Shown piece by piece: positions 8,426 to 16,748 of a stretch of 64,000 bases of DNA (within the stretch, counting starts at the first letter, position 1; every line of letters begins with the position of its first letter). Both the position numbers and the translations under genes were made by a program. Location: the NCBI RefSeq assembly GCF_036013955.1, contig NZ_CP107903.1, positions 1 to 64,000 on the forward strand. Direction: 5' to 3'. The notes below the pieces were generated by a model. That model saw nothing but the letters and a program-made list of their open reading frames with translations. It made no database searches and was not told where the DNA came from. This stretch comes from Streptomyces sp. NBC_00459. Lineage in GTDB: Bacteria > Actinomycetota > Actinomycetes > Streptomycetales > Streptomycetaceae.

Positions 8426-9160
8426 CTATGCGCCAGCGGCGCTGTGGTGTAGGGCGTCGAGATCGTGGACGATGAACTTGCGGTACCCCACGTCGATCGT
8501 TTCGTCGGTGCGGAGAGAACGGATCGCGTTCTCCACTGAGGAGATACCGAGTTGCAGTGCGGCGGCCAGATCCTTCTGGGACGGGCCGACGATGATGGTG
8601 CTGCGTGTGACGGTGGGGTCGGGTACGCCGACGGTCTCGGCGAGATGAGCGAGAAGCATGGCGACGCGCTGGGACGGGGGAAGTGCGAAGGTCGCATAGA
8701 TCCGCTCGTCCTCGCGGTTGCGGTCCTCAATGCCGCGCAGCAGCGCAAGTTGGACTTCAGGGTGCTGCCGCTGCAGAGCGATCATGTAGCGGGTGCGCCA
8801 GGGGATCACGCATGTCTCGGACAGGCATGTGGTGAGCACTGAGGAGTCGGGGTTGATGAGCTTGGCCTCGCCCACGAGTTGGCCGGTTCCCCTGAACCGG
8901 GTGATCGTGGGGTCCTTTCCGGGTCCCATGGGGAACCGTTCCTGTCGGAGGCACCCTTGTACGACGATGAAGACACTGCGGTCGTCTGGCCCGAGCGGGA
9001 GGGGTTCATTGCGTTCGAAGACGCGGACACGCTGGTCCCACTCGTTGGTCATCATCTGCCAGGTCTTCTGGGGGAGATGGTCCAGAAAGCTTCCTTCTGG
9101 CATCTTGTGCCGACCGAGGAGAAGGTCGGTCAGGCGCGGTGCGCGGGCAGTGAAGGTCAT
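8426..9160 (-). CDS. CRP/FNR-family transcription regulator
   Basis: 244 residues from ATG 9160 with GGGGAG upstream. The N-terminal half has the cyclic-nucleotide-binding fold pattern (VFIVVQGCLRQERF, then RGTGQLVGEAKLI). The C-terminal half has the winged helix-turn-helix (QKDLAAALQLGISSVENAIR, recognition helix about 205-218). The effector is unknown: the phosphate-binding cassette typical of cAMP binders (GExxxxxR) is only partly present as VGEAKL. A 44-residue reading frame ends 3 bases before its start and is probably coupled. Confidence 0.85.
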   Translation of the reverse strand: MTFTARAPRLTDLLLGRHKMPEGSFLDHLPQKTWQMMTNEWDQRVRVFERNEPLPLGPDDRSVFIVVQGCLRQERFPMGPGKDPTITRFRGTGQLVGEAKLINPDSSVLTTCLSETCVIPWRTRYMIALQRQHPEVQLALLRGIEDRNREDERIYATFALPPSQRVAMLLAHLAETVGVPDPTVTRSTIIVGPSQKDLAAALQLGISSVENAIRSLRTDETIDVGYRKFIVHDLDALHHSAAGA

Positions 9161-9163
9161 CCG

Positions 9164-9298
9164 TCACTCCCCAGTCCGCGAGGCTCCCGCGTCCTGCCGG
9201 GCGCGGAAGAGCAGGTTTCGTGACGGTGCGTCGCTTCCCGGATAGTTTTCCAACAGCCGGTCCAGCGGGACGACGCCGCCGACGATGGCGGTGTGCAC
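9164..9298 (-). CDS. 44-residue peptide upstream of the CRP-type gene
   Basis: GTG 9298 is preceded by AAAGGACATC. The product begins VHTAIVGGVVPLDRLLENYP and ends in GASRTGE. Composition is protein-like, third positions are GC-rich, and the stop lies 3 bases before the ATG of the regulator at 9160, implying coupling. A second frame here (ATG 9324) overlaps the regulator start by ATGA but has an atypical composition. No family is recognised. It may be a leader peptide or a small regulator partner. Confidence 0.45.
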   Translation of the reverse strand: MHTAIVGGVVPLDRLLENYPGSDAPSRNLLFRARQDAGASRTGE

Positions 9299-9328
9299 GG
9301 GTCTGATGTCCTTTGGTCGTTCATGTGG

Positions 9329-9358
9329 TGGGTACGCCCGCTTTGTTGCGGGCGTACC
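9329..9358 (-). promoter_or_regulatory. Hairpin upstream of the small peptide/CRP unit
   Basis: GGGTACGCCCGC, TTTGTT, GCGGGCGTACCC form a perfect 12-bp stem 31 bases upstream of the GTG at 9298. It could be an attenuator-like leader hairpin for the leftward unit, or the terminator of something now lost on the right. Confidence 0.5.
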
Positions 9359-10583
9359 CGGGTGGTGGGTCCGGCGCCACTCCCCCTGCGCTGGGCAGCC
9401 CGGTGTGGTGGGACCGGGCCGCGCACGGCGAGAACGTCAGTTGATAACGCTACCTTGAGCGGCAAGACAATATCCACCCACCCGGTCGCGGTCGGCGAAG
9501 ATCCCGCTCACCGAGGGCTTTTCACTTTGGTTCCCGCTAACGGCCAATCGGTTTCACGGTGACTTCCGTCACACCGATTCCATAACGTCGCCACCAAAAG
9601 AAAGTAATTTAATTGCCGGACTGTCAAATGCAGAATTCCCGGATGTACAGATTCCGCCATCTATCAGATGAGCAGCACGTGGCGCACATGTAAACAAGGC
9701 GCAAAAAGGGGAGGTCTCGGAGCACCACACTCACGAGACCTCCCGGGAATGGCCCGGACCCACCAAGGTCAGACCAATGCTCAGTTAACACCATGACCCT
9801 GCCGAAGACACGGTGACGCCCTTCTTTTCCACGCCATCCGCCCCACTCGTAGGGCTTGCCCGTGCGTCAGCTGGGGGATCAAACAAGCACAGAGAGCGGG
9901 ATCACATCATCACAAGGCGTGGGCGTTTTGCTCCGTAAGGGCGATTTACGCTTCTCGTGCCAGAGGGCCCCCAGGCACCGCTCGGACCACATGCGACAAC
10001 TGTGATCACAAAACATCCGGCCCACCTGGCAAAACAAGGCAAGGGTCCCCTCACTTCCTCGACAGCCCTCGGTCCTTGAAATCTTAAGAATAAATCAATA
10101 GCGCCGCGCCGATTATCTACCCCCCCCCCCCCACGCATAGGGGATCAGCGCCAATTAACGGAACATCAAACGGAGGGGATTCCCGTACCCATTTTAAGCA
10201 GGATTCCCGCCGTTATCGCTTCGGTTAATACGCCAGCCGAGCACACGACAGATTGTCGATAGATGCCCTTGACCACTTGCGCCCCATTCACGCCCCTCGG
10301 GAGGACTCTCGCGCGGCGCACAAACTTTCACGCCGTCAAATTCTTTCTATAGGCGTGCAGTTACCGTCAGGTTCGTCCAGCCGTTACACAAAGTGCTCGC
10401 ATACGCACCATCCGCCACAGGTTCGCCAGGGGGCGCACGGGGCTCGTAAGGCGCACTTGATCAGCGCTGCGCCCCCTGCAGAACATGGAGGTCGTCTCGG
10501 GCACGACAGCCACCGTCGGCGGGTGCCTCGTCGCCCGGACCCGGCCTGACCGTGTCGCCCGCCGACGTATGCGGGCAGCTCGG
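9359..10583. other. 1.2 kb gene-free stretch of lower GC
   Basis: No reading frame here has convincing codon use. The stretch is clearly less GC-rich than its surroundings (for example around 9590-9680 and 10080-10250). It contains a C-run at about 10121-10132, a short palindrome TGTGATCACA at 10001-10010, and several A/T-rich tracts. A long regulatory or replication region is possible, but no iterons are evident. Confidence 0.5.
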
Positions 10584-11587
10584 TCAGGAGACACGCAGAA
10601 AGGCGCCAGCCGGTCCGATCACGCCGGGCCCGAACTTGTCGCGGACCCGGTCGGCGGCTTCTTCCGTGATCAGGCGGGCGTCCCGGCCGGGATCGAGGCT
10701 GAGCTGCTCGACAACAGCATCGGCACCGACCGCGTCCTCGCCCTTCAGCGTGATCCCCCTCAGTCGCCCGCGCTGGAGACCGGCGGCGTCCATCAGCTGG
10801 TAGGCGGCCGTACGCAGGTCGTCCTCGTGCGCCGACGGCTCCCGGAGCCGCCGGCTCTTCTCCCACCGCGCGTCACCGGCGAAGACCAGCCGGAGCGTCA
10901 CCCCGCGCGCCGCCTGGCCGCGGCGGCGCAGCGTGATGCCGAGCCGTACGACCAGTTCCAGCAGCCGGGCCCGTACCTCTGCCCCATCGAGGCGGTCCCG
11001 CCCGAAGCGATGCCCGACACTCACGGATATTGGGAGGGCTCTGGGGGTGACGGGTCGGAGGTCCCGGCCGCGCGCCCGCTCGGAGGCGGTCCGCCCGGCC
11101 CGGGCACCCGCTGCACGGTCCCCGCCGGTAGCGCGGCGAGCAGGGCCACGGTGTCGATGCCGTAGCGGCGCAGCGTCGCCGCGTGCTGAGGGCCGATACC
11201 GTGCAAAGCCTCCACCGGCAGCGTGGCGAGCCACTCCTCGGTGCTCTCCGGGCTGACCGCCAGGACACCGCCGGGCCCGGTCACCCGACCGGAGGCAGTC
11301 GCCGCGACCGTCCAGGAAGTCCCGATCCCGATCCGGAGATCCACCCCGAGAAGGGCGACCGACCTCAGCCGTACGACACCGGCGATCCCGCACTCGTCCA
11401 TACCGAGGTACCCGACGGCGCCACGGAGTTCGACCAGTGCCGCGCCCGGCGGGATCACCTGCACCACCGGCGAGAACCCGTCCAGCACCTCCAGCACCCG
11501 GTGATACCCCTCCTCCGGCAGCCCCACCGGACACCGCACATGCATCACCGACCCCACCCTCCCCGCTCCCGTCCGCTGCCCCGCCAT
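10584..11587 (-). pseudogene. Y-family DNA polymerase (DinB-like), frameshifted
   Basis: The N-terminal half reads from ATG 11587 in one frame: MHVRCPVGLPEEGYHRVL, the palm-like pattern LRGAVGYLGMD, then helix-hairpin-helix LPVEALHGIGPQHAATLRRY. At about 11085-11110 the homology moves to another frame (SERARGRDLRPVTPRALP, then the little-finger region ending at 10584). Actinobacterial Y-family proteins of this type run about 330 residues in one frame. Either the gene is dead or there is one sequence error. The usual catalytic DxD/SxDE motifs are not obvious, so it may be an ImuB/DinB-like non-catalytic relative. Confidence 0.65.
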
Positions 11588-11589
11588 CC

Positions 11590-12076
11590 CGCACGGTCGA
11601 CGCCGACCGCGACACCTGCAACACGAGGCAGGAGGTCCTTCTGGAGGAGGCCGTCACCGCCCCCGCCCAGGACGCCAACTGCGTGCTGAGCGGCGGGTCC
11701 TGGTAATTCCCCCTACGACGACACCTACTTCACGCAGGCCCGCGCCCTCGACATCGACCACCTGGTTCCCCTCGCCGAATCCTGGGACTCCGGCGCCTCC
11801 ACGTGGACAGCGGCCGAACGCCAGGCCTACGCAAACGACCTCGGGGACGAGCGCGCCCTGATCGCGGTCTCCGCCACCAGCAACCGGTCCAAGTCCGACC
11901 AGGACCCCGCCACCTGGCAGCCCCCAGCGGTCGGCTACCGCTGCACCTACGCCGCCGACTGGATCACCGTCAAAACCCGCTGGAGCTTGACGATCGACCC
12001 CGCCGAACAGAAGACGCTCACCGACATCCTCTCCAGCTGTCCGAACAGCCCGATCGAGGTCACCCTCGCCCGCTGA
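11590..12076 (+). pseudogene. Secreted-type HNH endonuclease remnant
   Basis: The left part reads TCNTRQEVLLEEAV and ends SGGSW followed by TAA at 11704. After a one-base shift the right frame continues YDDTYFTQARALDIDHLVPL, then AESWDSGA, NRSKSDQDPATWQPP and a cysteine near the end. This is the C-terminal half of DUF1524/GmrSD-like HNH nucleases (DIDHLVPLAE is the catalytic His region), normally exported proteins of about 220 residues. The N-terminus and signal peptide are missing and merge into the opposite polymerase remnant. Confidence 0.65.
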
Positions 12077-12137
12077 CCCGGCCCTCCTCAGGAAAATGCG
12101 TCCGGTTCGGCGGGCCGACGCGAGGAGAATCGTGTGT

Positions 12138-13670
12138 ATGGTCCGTTCGTCCAGATTCCCCATCTCCGACCACGAGTACGTCCAGCGGGTCCGCCGTCAC
12201 CCGCCCAGCTCCCTGCTGCCCCTGATCGCACAGGTGAGCTCGCTGCTGCCGACGAAGGTCGACTGGCAGCAGGACTGGGTGAGGCTGAACCGGCACCGGA
12301 GCATCAAGGGGCTGTACCGGCCGTGGGCGTTCGCCGACGCCGCATGGGTGTCACTGACCCGTGGGAACGAGCATCGGCAGCGGCTTGCGGCCATGGACGA
12401 CCTAGAGGAGATCCATGCCCAGTACGTGGCGCTGGACGACCTCTACCGGCACTTGCCGGTCGGTGATCGGATGTCGGGACTTCTGTTGCGGGTGGCCGGG
12501 CAGCAGTTCACCTGGCAGGAGGACGACTTCTCCGAGCTTGCCCGCAGTGTGGCCATGTTGGTCCAGACGGAGCCGACGAAACCGCTGAAGGCCCTCGTCG
12601 ACGGCTGGGAGCAGGAGGTGCTGGGCTGCCCCGTCTCGGACTACGTGTGGCTGGGGCAGCTGCTGTTCACCGCGGCGACCTACCGGCAGGGCCGGGTCGA
12701 CCTGGACTGGGTGCCCGAGAACGAGCTCGCCGTGTTCACGGAGCTTACGAGCCGCGCCGCCGTGGAGGCCGTCCTCGAACGGCACTTCGCCACGGGGGCA
12801 GAGGAGGAACGCGCCCGTGCTGCCGCAGGACTGATCTCGTCCGACCCGCTGATGCGGAGGTACACGCCCAACCCGCTGCGCTCCAGGCCCCTGGTGAGGG
12901 GTTTCGGGTGCGACTACCTGATCCCGGTGACGCCCGCGGCGCTGGGCAAGGTCAGCCCGATGGGCCTCTACTACACAGGGATGGAGCACTTCGGCCCCGG
13001 CAGCAAGGCCTTCGAGCTGTTCGCGGGAGACCTGGGCGAGCTGTTCGAACAGTACGTGGGCCGGCATCTGCGGCTGCTCCCGGATGCCGAGGTCCATCAC
13101 GAGATCGCCTACGGCAAGGGCGGCGGCCAGAACAGCGTCGACTGGATCGTGGTCCTGCCCGGCCTCGTGCTGCTGCTGGACGCCAAGGCGGCCCGGCCCA
13201 CCGCAGGCCTGCGGCTCGGGCCGCAGGAGACGTTCGGCGAAGAGCTGAATCAGAAGCTGGGCAAGGCCATCGGGAAGCAGATCCCGAACACCGCGAAGCT
13301 CATCCGGGAGCGGCACCCGAAGTTCGCCCACATCCCCCACGACCGGCCGATGTTCGGCATCGTGATGACGATGGAGCCGTACCACCTGGTCAACACCCCC
13401 GAGTTCCGGCACGTCCTGCCGACCTCGGACGTGCCGACGGTGGTGGCCTCGGCAAGCGAACTGGAGGACGCGGTCGTCGCGACGGACCCCACGCTGGAGG
13501 AGGCAGTCCTGGCCCGGATCGAGCAGCCACCTCCCGCCGGATGGTCCCTGCGGGCCCTCGCCGACGGACGGCCCGTCATCAATCCGATCCTGGACGAGGC
13601 GTGGGCGCTCTACCCCTGGGGCGCGGAACCCGCCACGCCCCCAGGCAGCGGGGCTTCAGCAGAGTCCTGA
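12138..13670 (+). CDS. Large protein with PD-(D/E)XK-like nuclease core
   Basis: 510 residues from ATG 12138 (GAGGAGAA 10 bases upstream; an in-frame GTG at 12132 is too close). The N-terminal 250 residues are helical. Residues about 300-420 hold YVGRHLRLLPDAEVHHEIAY, then SVDWIVVLPGLVLLLDAKA. The D...(hydrophobic)...D-x-K arrangement is typical of PD-(D/E)XK restriction-type nucleases, and an acidic residue lies just upstream (LFEQYVG). The family is not named. A nuclease role, perhaps in defence, is inferred from this core only. It follows the HNH remnant by 62 bases. Confidence 0.6.
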   Translation: MVRSSRFPISDHEYVQRVRRHPPSSLLPLIAQVSSLLPTKVDWQQDWVRLNRHRSIKGLYRPWAFADAAWVSLTRGNEHRQRLAAMDDLEEIHAQYVALDDLYRHLPVGDRMSGLLLRVAGQQFTWQEDDFSELARSVAMLVQTEPTKPLKALVDGWEQEVLGCPVSDYVWLGQLLFTAATYRQGRVDLDWVPENELAVFTELTSRAAVEAVLERHFATGAEEERARAAAGLISSDPLMRRYTPNPLRSRPLVRGFGCDYLIPVTPAALGKVSPMGLYYTGMEHFGPGSKAFELFAGDLGELFEQYVGRHLRLLPDAEVHHEIAYGKGGGQNSVDWIVVLPGLVLLLDAKAARPTAGLRLGPQETFGEELNQKLGKAIGKQIPNTAKLIRERHPKFAHIPHDRPMFGIVMTMEPYHLVNTPEFRHVLPTSDVPTVVASASELEDAVVATDPTLEEAVLARIEQPPPAGWSLRALADGRPVINPILDEAWALYPWGAEPATPPGSGASAES

Positions 13671-13847
13671 CCGGGAGCCCCGACAGCGGCCGGCCGCCGG
13701 AGGGGGAACTGGCCACCCGTGGCGGTGAACGCGCTCTGGCGGGTGCGGGGCCGTGGCCAGTACGTTCCCGGTGGCCAGACGACCGAGGGGGAGGGCCAAG
13801 GGATGAGCGAGCGCGGCGCGTTACTGGGACTGCGGGCCTTGATGTAG

Positions 13848-14282
13848 GTGGTGATCGCCATCGAGGTGCCGGTGTACCTGGTGTGGCTGGCCCAGGTCGG
13901 CTACCTGGCCGGGCAGCAGCTGCCCCGCGGCGACGTCGCGCGGTGGGCGCCGCCCGTGCTGCTGCCTCCGGCTGCCGTGCTGTTCTGCGTGATGGCGGGA
14001 TGGACCTGGTGGATGAGCGTGATGGCCGGCACCCGTTCCCCGCTGCGGGAGCGGTGGATCGTCGCCTCGCTGGTGTTCGTCGCTGGCTTCTCGGTGTTCT
14101 GCGGGGTGGCCTCGGTCGACGACCCGTCGGTTTCGGTGAGCCTGCTGAGCGCCGCCGTGACCGGGCTCGGCATGACCGGGCTGTTCTTCATCCCGGCCGC
14201 CGCCTCCCGCCAGCTGCCCGACGTCATCCCCCGGCGCTCCCGGCGTACGGCATCCCCTCCGGGTGAAGCGGACCCGCAGTAG
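13848..14282 (+). CDS. Four-helix membrane protein with in-frame stop near start
   Basis: 144 residues from GTG 13848, with four hydrophobic segments (about 1-20, 33-55, 68-90, 98-118). A very strong ribosome site (GGGGGAGGGCCAAGGG) precedes an ATG at 13803 in the same frame, giving MSERGALLGLRALM, then TAG at 13845, then the present start with no ribosome site. The natural gene was therefore probably 13803-14282, with a nonsense mutation at codon 15. Function unknown. The downstream gene follows 73 bases later. Confidence 0.55.
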   Translation: MVIAIEVPVYLVWLAQVGYLAGQQLPRGDVARWAPPVLLPPAAVLFCVMAGWTWWMSVMAGTRSPLRERWIVASLVFVAGFSVFCGVASVDDPSVSVSLLSAAVTGLGMTGLFFIPAAASRQLPDVIPRRSRRTASPPGEADPQ

Positions 14283-14354
14283 GCCCGGTCGGTCCGATTG
14301 CCCGCCGCGCCGGGCGGCGGGCATGCTGCGCGTTCTGGAGATGAAGGGGTGAAC

Positions 14355-14846
14355 GTGTCCGAACACGACGACGCACATGCGACGGAAGCGTCGCTCAGGA
14401 AGGCCGTGGAGCAGCTGAGCGGCGATGGGACGCGCAAGGGCGGCGAGGCCGTCCAGGAGGTCGTACAGGCGCCCCATGAGGGCGCCGGGCAGAAGTGGAC
14501 GCCCGAGCAGGAGACGCAGATCTGGGCCATGGTGGAGCAGATCCGCAAGGTGCGGGACCTGAACCGGCCGGACGCGGGCTGGTGGCGCCGACGCCGGGAG
14601 TGGCGGGCCCGGGAACGCCTGGTGGACCTGATGATGACCGGCGGCCCGGAGCTGCTGAACGAGGCGGAACTTCGCCACTGGAAGAGCCACGCGATGGTGG
14701 AGCTACTGCTGGAGCTCACCGGCAGTGCGATGAAGAAGGACGACACCACGAAGGCGCTGACCCGGATGGAGACGCTGCAGGCCGCGACGTACGAGGACTG
14801 GCAACAGGCCACGAAGACGCTGGCAGACCGGCAGGCCGCCGGCTGA
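14355..14846 (+). CDS. Helical cytoplasmic protein, unknown
   Basis: 163 residues from GTG 14355 with GAAGGGG upstream (an in-frame GTG at 14349 overlaps that site). The protein is soluble and strongly helical and charged. A central basic-aromatic segment (GWWRRRREWRARERLVDLMM) is followed by amphipathic helices to the end. It could bind nucleic acid, but no HTH is clear. A terminator follows at 14865. It probably forms one unit with the membrane protein before it. Confidence 0.6.
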   Translation: MSEHDDAHATEASLRKAVEQLSGDGTRKGGEAVQEVVQAPHEGAGQKWTPEQETQIWAMVEQIRKVRDLNRPDAGWWRRRREWRARERLVDLMMTGGPELLNEAELRHWKSHAMVELLLELTGSAMKKDDTTKALTRMETLQAATYEDWQQATKTLADRQAAG

Positions 14847-14864
14847 CCTTGCGGCGGTGACAAG

Positions 14865-14893
14865 GGCCCCGAACCGGAGCGCGGTTCGGGGCC
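14865..14893 (+). terminator. Hairpin, 11-base arms
   Basis: GGCCCCGAACC, 7-base loop, GGTTCGGGGCC, starting 18 bases after the preceding stop. Confidence 0.75.
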
Positions 14894-15047
14894 TACCTGT
14901 GTACGGCACGGGCTACGGGTGTGTCCTGCCCGGAAATTCGGTCGGCGGCTGCGACAATGCATACAGAGGCAGCGGGATGCTGGTTGTGGGCCGATCCGCG
15001 TCTGCCTGTCGCCTGGCCGTGGCCGGGTTCGGACCTTGCGAGGTTCC

Positions 15048-15146
15048 ATGTCTCTCAGCGAGTTCGTCGAGGTGTACTGCACCACCGGACAGCTGATCAC
15101 CATCATCTTCACCTTCTTCAACGGCCGCGGTGGTGGTGGCAACTGA
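15048..15146 (+). CDS. 32-residue hydrophobic peptide
   Basis: ATG 15048, preceded by GCGAGGTTCC. The peptide begins MSLSEFVEVYCTTG, has a hydrophobic core (LITIIFTFF) and ends in NGRGGGGN. A hairpin 8 bases later (15155-15192) looks like its own terminator, so it is plausibly a short monocistronic gene. A membrane-acting peptide, toxin or peptide precursor are all possible. No family is recognised. Confidence 0.4.
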   Translation: MSLSEFVEVYCTTGQLITIIFTFFNGRGGGGN

Positions 15147-15154
15147 GACTGAAC

Positions 15155-15192
15155 GCTTCCCGCTCCGTGCCGGTCGGCAGGGAGCGGGAAGC
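15155..15192 (+). terminator. Hairpin, 12-base arms
   Basis: GCTTCCCGCTCC, 14-base loop, GGAGCGGGAAGC. Confidence 0.7.
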
Positions 15193-15200
15193 ACAACGAA

Positions 15201-15307
15201 CCTGTCAGCCATGACGGTGTATCTGCCCTCGTGGAATGCGTAAACGCCTCGTCCCCGGCAACTGAGTTGCCGGTGTGACTGAGTACTTCAGTTGGCCAGT
15301 TGAGCGT
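15201..15307. repeat. Left flank repeat, copy A
   Basis: About 105 bases nearly identical to 34948-35052. The shared core TGGAATGCGTAAACGCCTCG (CGG in copy B) is followed by TCCCCGGCAACTGAGTTGC. Copy B contains the 3' end and TAA stop of the gene at 34578, so this copy is a leftover 3' end of a lost paralogue. It ends with a 20-bp unit on the minus strand at 15278-15297 (GGCCAACTGAAGTACTCAGT). Confidence 0.85.
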
Positions 15308-15347
15308 GCCGTCCAGTGCGCGGCCCGCCGACCCGACTGCCATCGCG

Positions 15348-16382
15348 TTACCCGACGTTGAGGTCCTGATCCCAGTCCTCGATGGTGCAGTCGCCTGTGT
15401 GTACCTGCGCTGGGTCATCGGCGAGGTCCCAGTCGGCCACAAAGGAGAACGTTCCGCTGACCGTAGCGTCGCCTTGCAGGTCGTCCGTCCCGCCCCCGTC
15501 TGAGCTGCTGCGGACCACGGACGCTGCGAAGCCTGCTTCGAAGGCGCCCTGGAAGGTGAACTCGACTTGCCCGGCGTAGCGTAGGAAGTCGAGAGAGTCG
15601 ATGTTGAGGTTGATGAAGTCGCTGGTGGGCGGCCCGGCGGTGATCGGGTCACTCGTATCCATGGACTCGAACCCGGCTGTGACGCGGCTGCGGATCTCCT
15701 GGATGAGCTGCACTACCGGATCTTGGAGGACGTCCTCCAGTTCGGCGGCGCACAGGTTCTCCAGGAGTGCGATCGTGAGCCGTCCTCGGTCGTCCAGTGC
15801 CACGTCGATGCGCTGCCACAGCCCATCCTCGTCGTCGATGCATACCTCTGCCTCCCGGAACGACCGGTAGTCGCCGATGCCTTGGTCTGTCATCGCCAGG
15901 ACCCGGACGACCGCGGGGGCGGTGTCCAGGAACTCACGCCGGATGTCGGGTTGGCTGAGATCGGCGGTGGCGGCCTCAAGCACGTGGGCGGCCACCTTGC
16001 CCGACCTGCCGAAGTTCTGAACTCGTTTGAGCACGGCAGGACGGCGCTTCTCCGCGCTGGCCAGATAGTTCATCGTGACGCCCGCTTGGCGTATGGAGTT
16101 GCTCTTGCCCTCCACTCCGTTGCACGGGCGGCAGATCGGGGCGAGGTTCTGCGGGTCATGGAGGTCGAAATCGGCCCGTAGACCGTAGGCCGTCTTGAGC
16201 TCTGCCAGGTCCGCTTCGGTGACGTCCTTGGGGATGATGTGGTCGATCTCGGAGAAGCTGAACTCCACGGGCTTGGTACACCAGTAGCACTTCGAATCCC
16301 ACGCTTCCCACAAGGCCATACGTAGAACTCTGTTGGCCCGGCCTGCTCGATAGCGGACGACGGTGGCTGTCGTGTGTCCCAT
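15348..16382 (-). CDS. HNH endonuclease with beta-rich C-terminal domain
   Basis: 344 residues from ATG 16382, preceded by GGGGGGAAGAGC. Residues about 18-90 carry the HNH core: ALWEAWDSKCYWC (zinc Cys pair), EIDHIIPKD (catalytic His), then NLAPICRPCNGVEGK (second Cys pair and N/H helix). The remaining 230 residues include a helical middle and a beta-rich end (FINLNIDSLDFL, GQVEFTFQGAF, GTFSFVADWDL). Such HNH-plus-sensor layouts occur among defence effectors, but I cannot name the C-terminal domain. Two 20-bp units (16686-16725) lie upstream of it on the reading strand. It is the cargo of tap-tpg module 1. Confidence 0.75.
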   Translation of the reverse strand: MGHTTATVVRYRAGRANRVLRMALWEAWDSKCYWCTKPVEFSFSEIDHIIPKDVTEADLAELKTAYGLRADFDLHDPQNLAPICRPCNGVEGKSNSIRQAGVTMNYLASAEKRRPAVLKRVQNFGRSGKVAAHVLEAATADLSQPDIRREFLDTAPAVVRVLAMTDQGIGDYRSFREAEVCIDDEDGLWQRIDVALDDRGRLTIALLENLCAAELEDVLQDPVVQLIQEIRSRVTAGFESMDTSDPITAGPPTSDFINLNIDSLDFLRYAGQVEFTFQGAFEAGFAASVVRSSSDGGGTDDLQGDATVSGTFSFVADWDLADDPAQVHTGDCTIEDWDQDLNVG

Positions 16383-16685
16383 GCTCTTCCCCCCAGCAGG
16401 CACCAGTTGCGTGAGCAACCGTTGTACCGCAGGTCGTACGAGCGCGCCGACCAGTCCGACGAACGAAGATCTAGACGGCGAGCGCGGGGAGTAAGGTCCC
16501 GCGCAGGCCGGGTGGTCCCCCGCCGGGACGGCGGTAGGGGCCTGGGTTTTCAGAGGGGTACCGGCCTGTGAGGTTTCCGTCAGTGGCTCAGGCAGAACAA
16601 AGTGCCTCTCTTCCAGCAGATGAAGCTCCTCCTCGATGCCCAAGCCGAGCAGCTCTGCCACAACATCGACACGGAATACTCAACC

Positions 16686-16725
16686 GGCCAACCCGCACGC
16701 TCACTGGCCAACTGAAGCGCTCAAC
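16686..16725. promoter_or_regulatory. Two tandem 20-bp units
   Basis: GGCCAACCCGCACGCTCACT followed directly by GGCCAACTGAAGCGCTCAAC. They lie between the AraC-type gene and the HNH gene, upstream of the latter. They match the units at 15278, 17772, 35023 and 37474. Direct repeats spaced 20 bp suggest protein-binding sites on one face of the helix. Confidence 0.6.
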
Positions 16726-16748
16726 CGCGTTCGATGGTCGATGGTGGG

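Noticed and set aside
10001..10010. TGTGATCACA as a CRP-type site
   Set aside because: It is a palindrome without the usual central spacer, occurs once, and lies about 700 bases from the CRP-type unit. Chance is likely.
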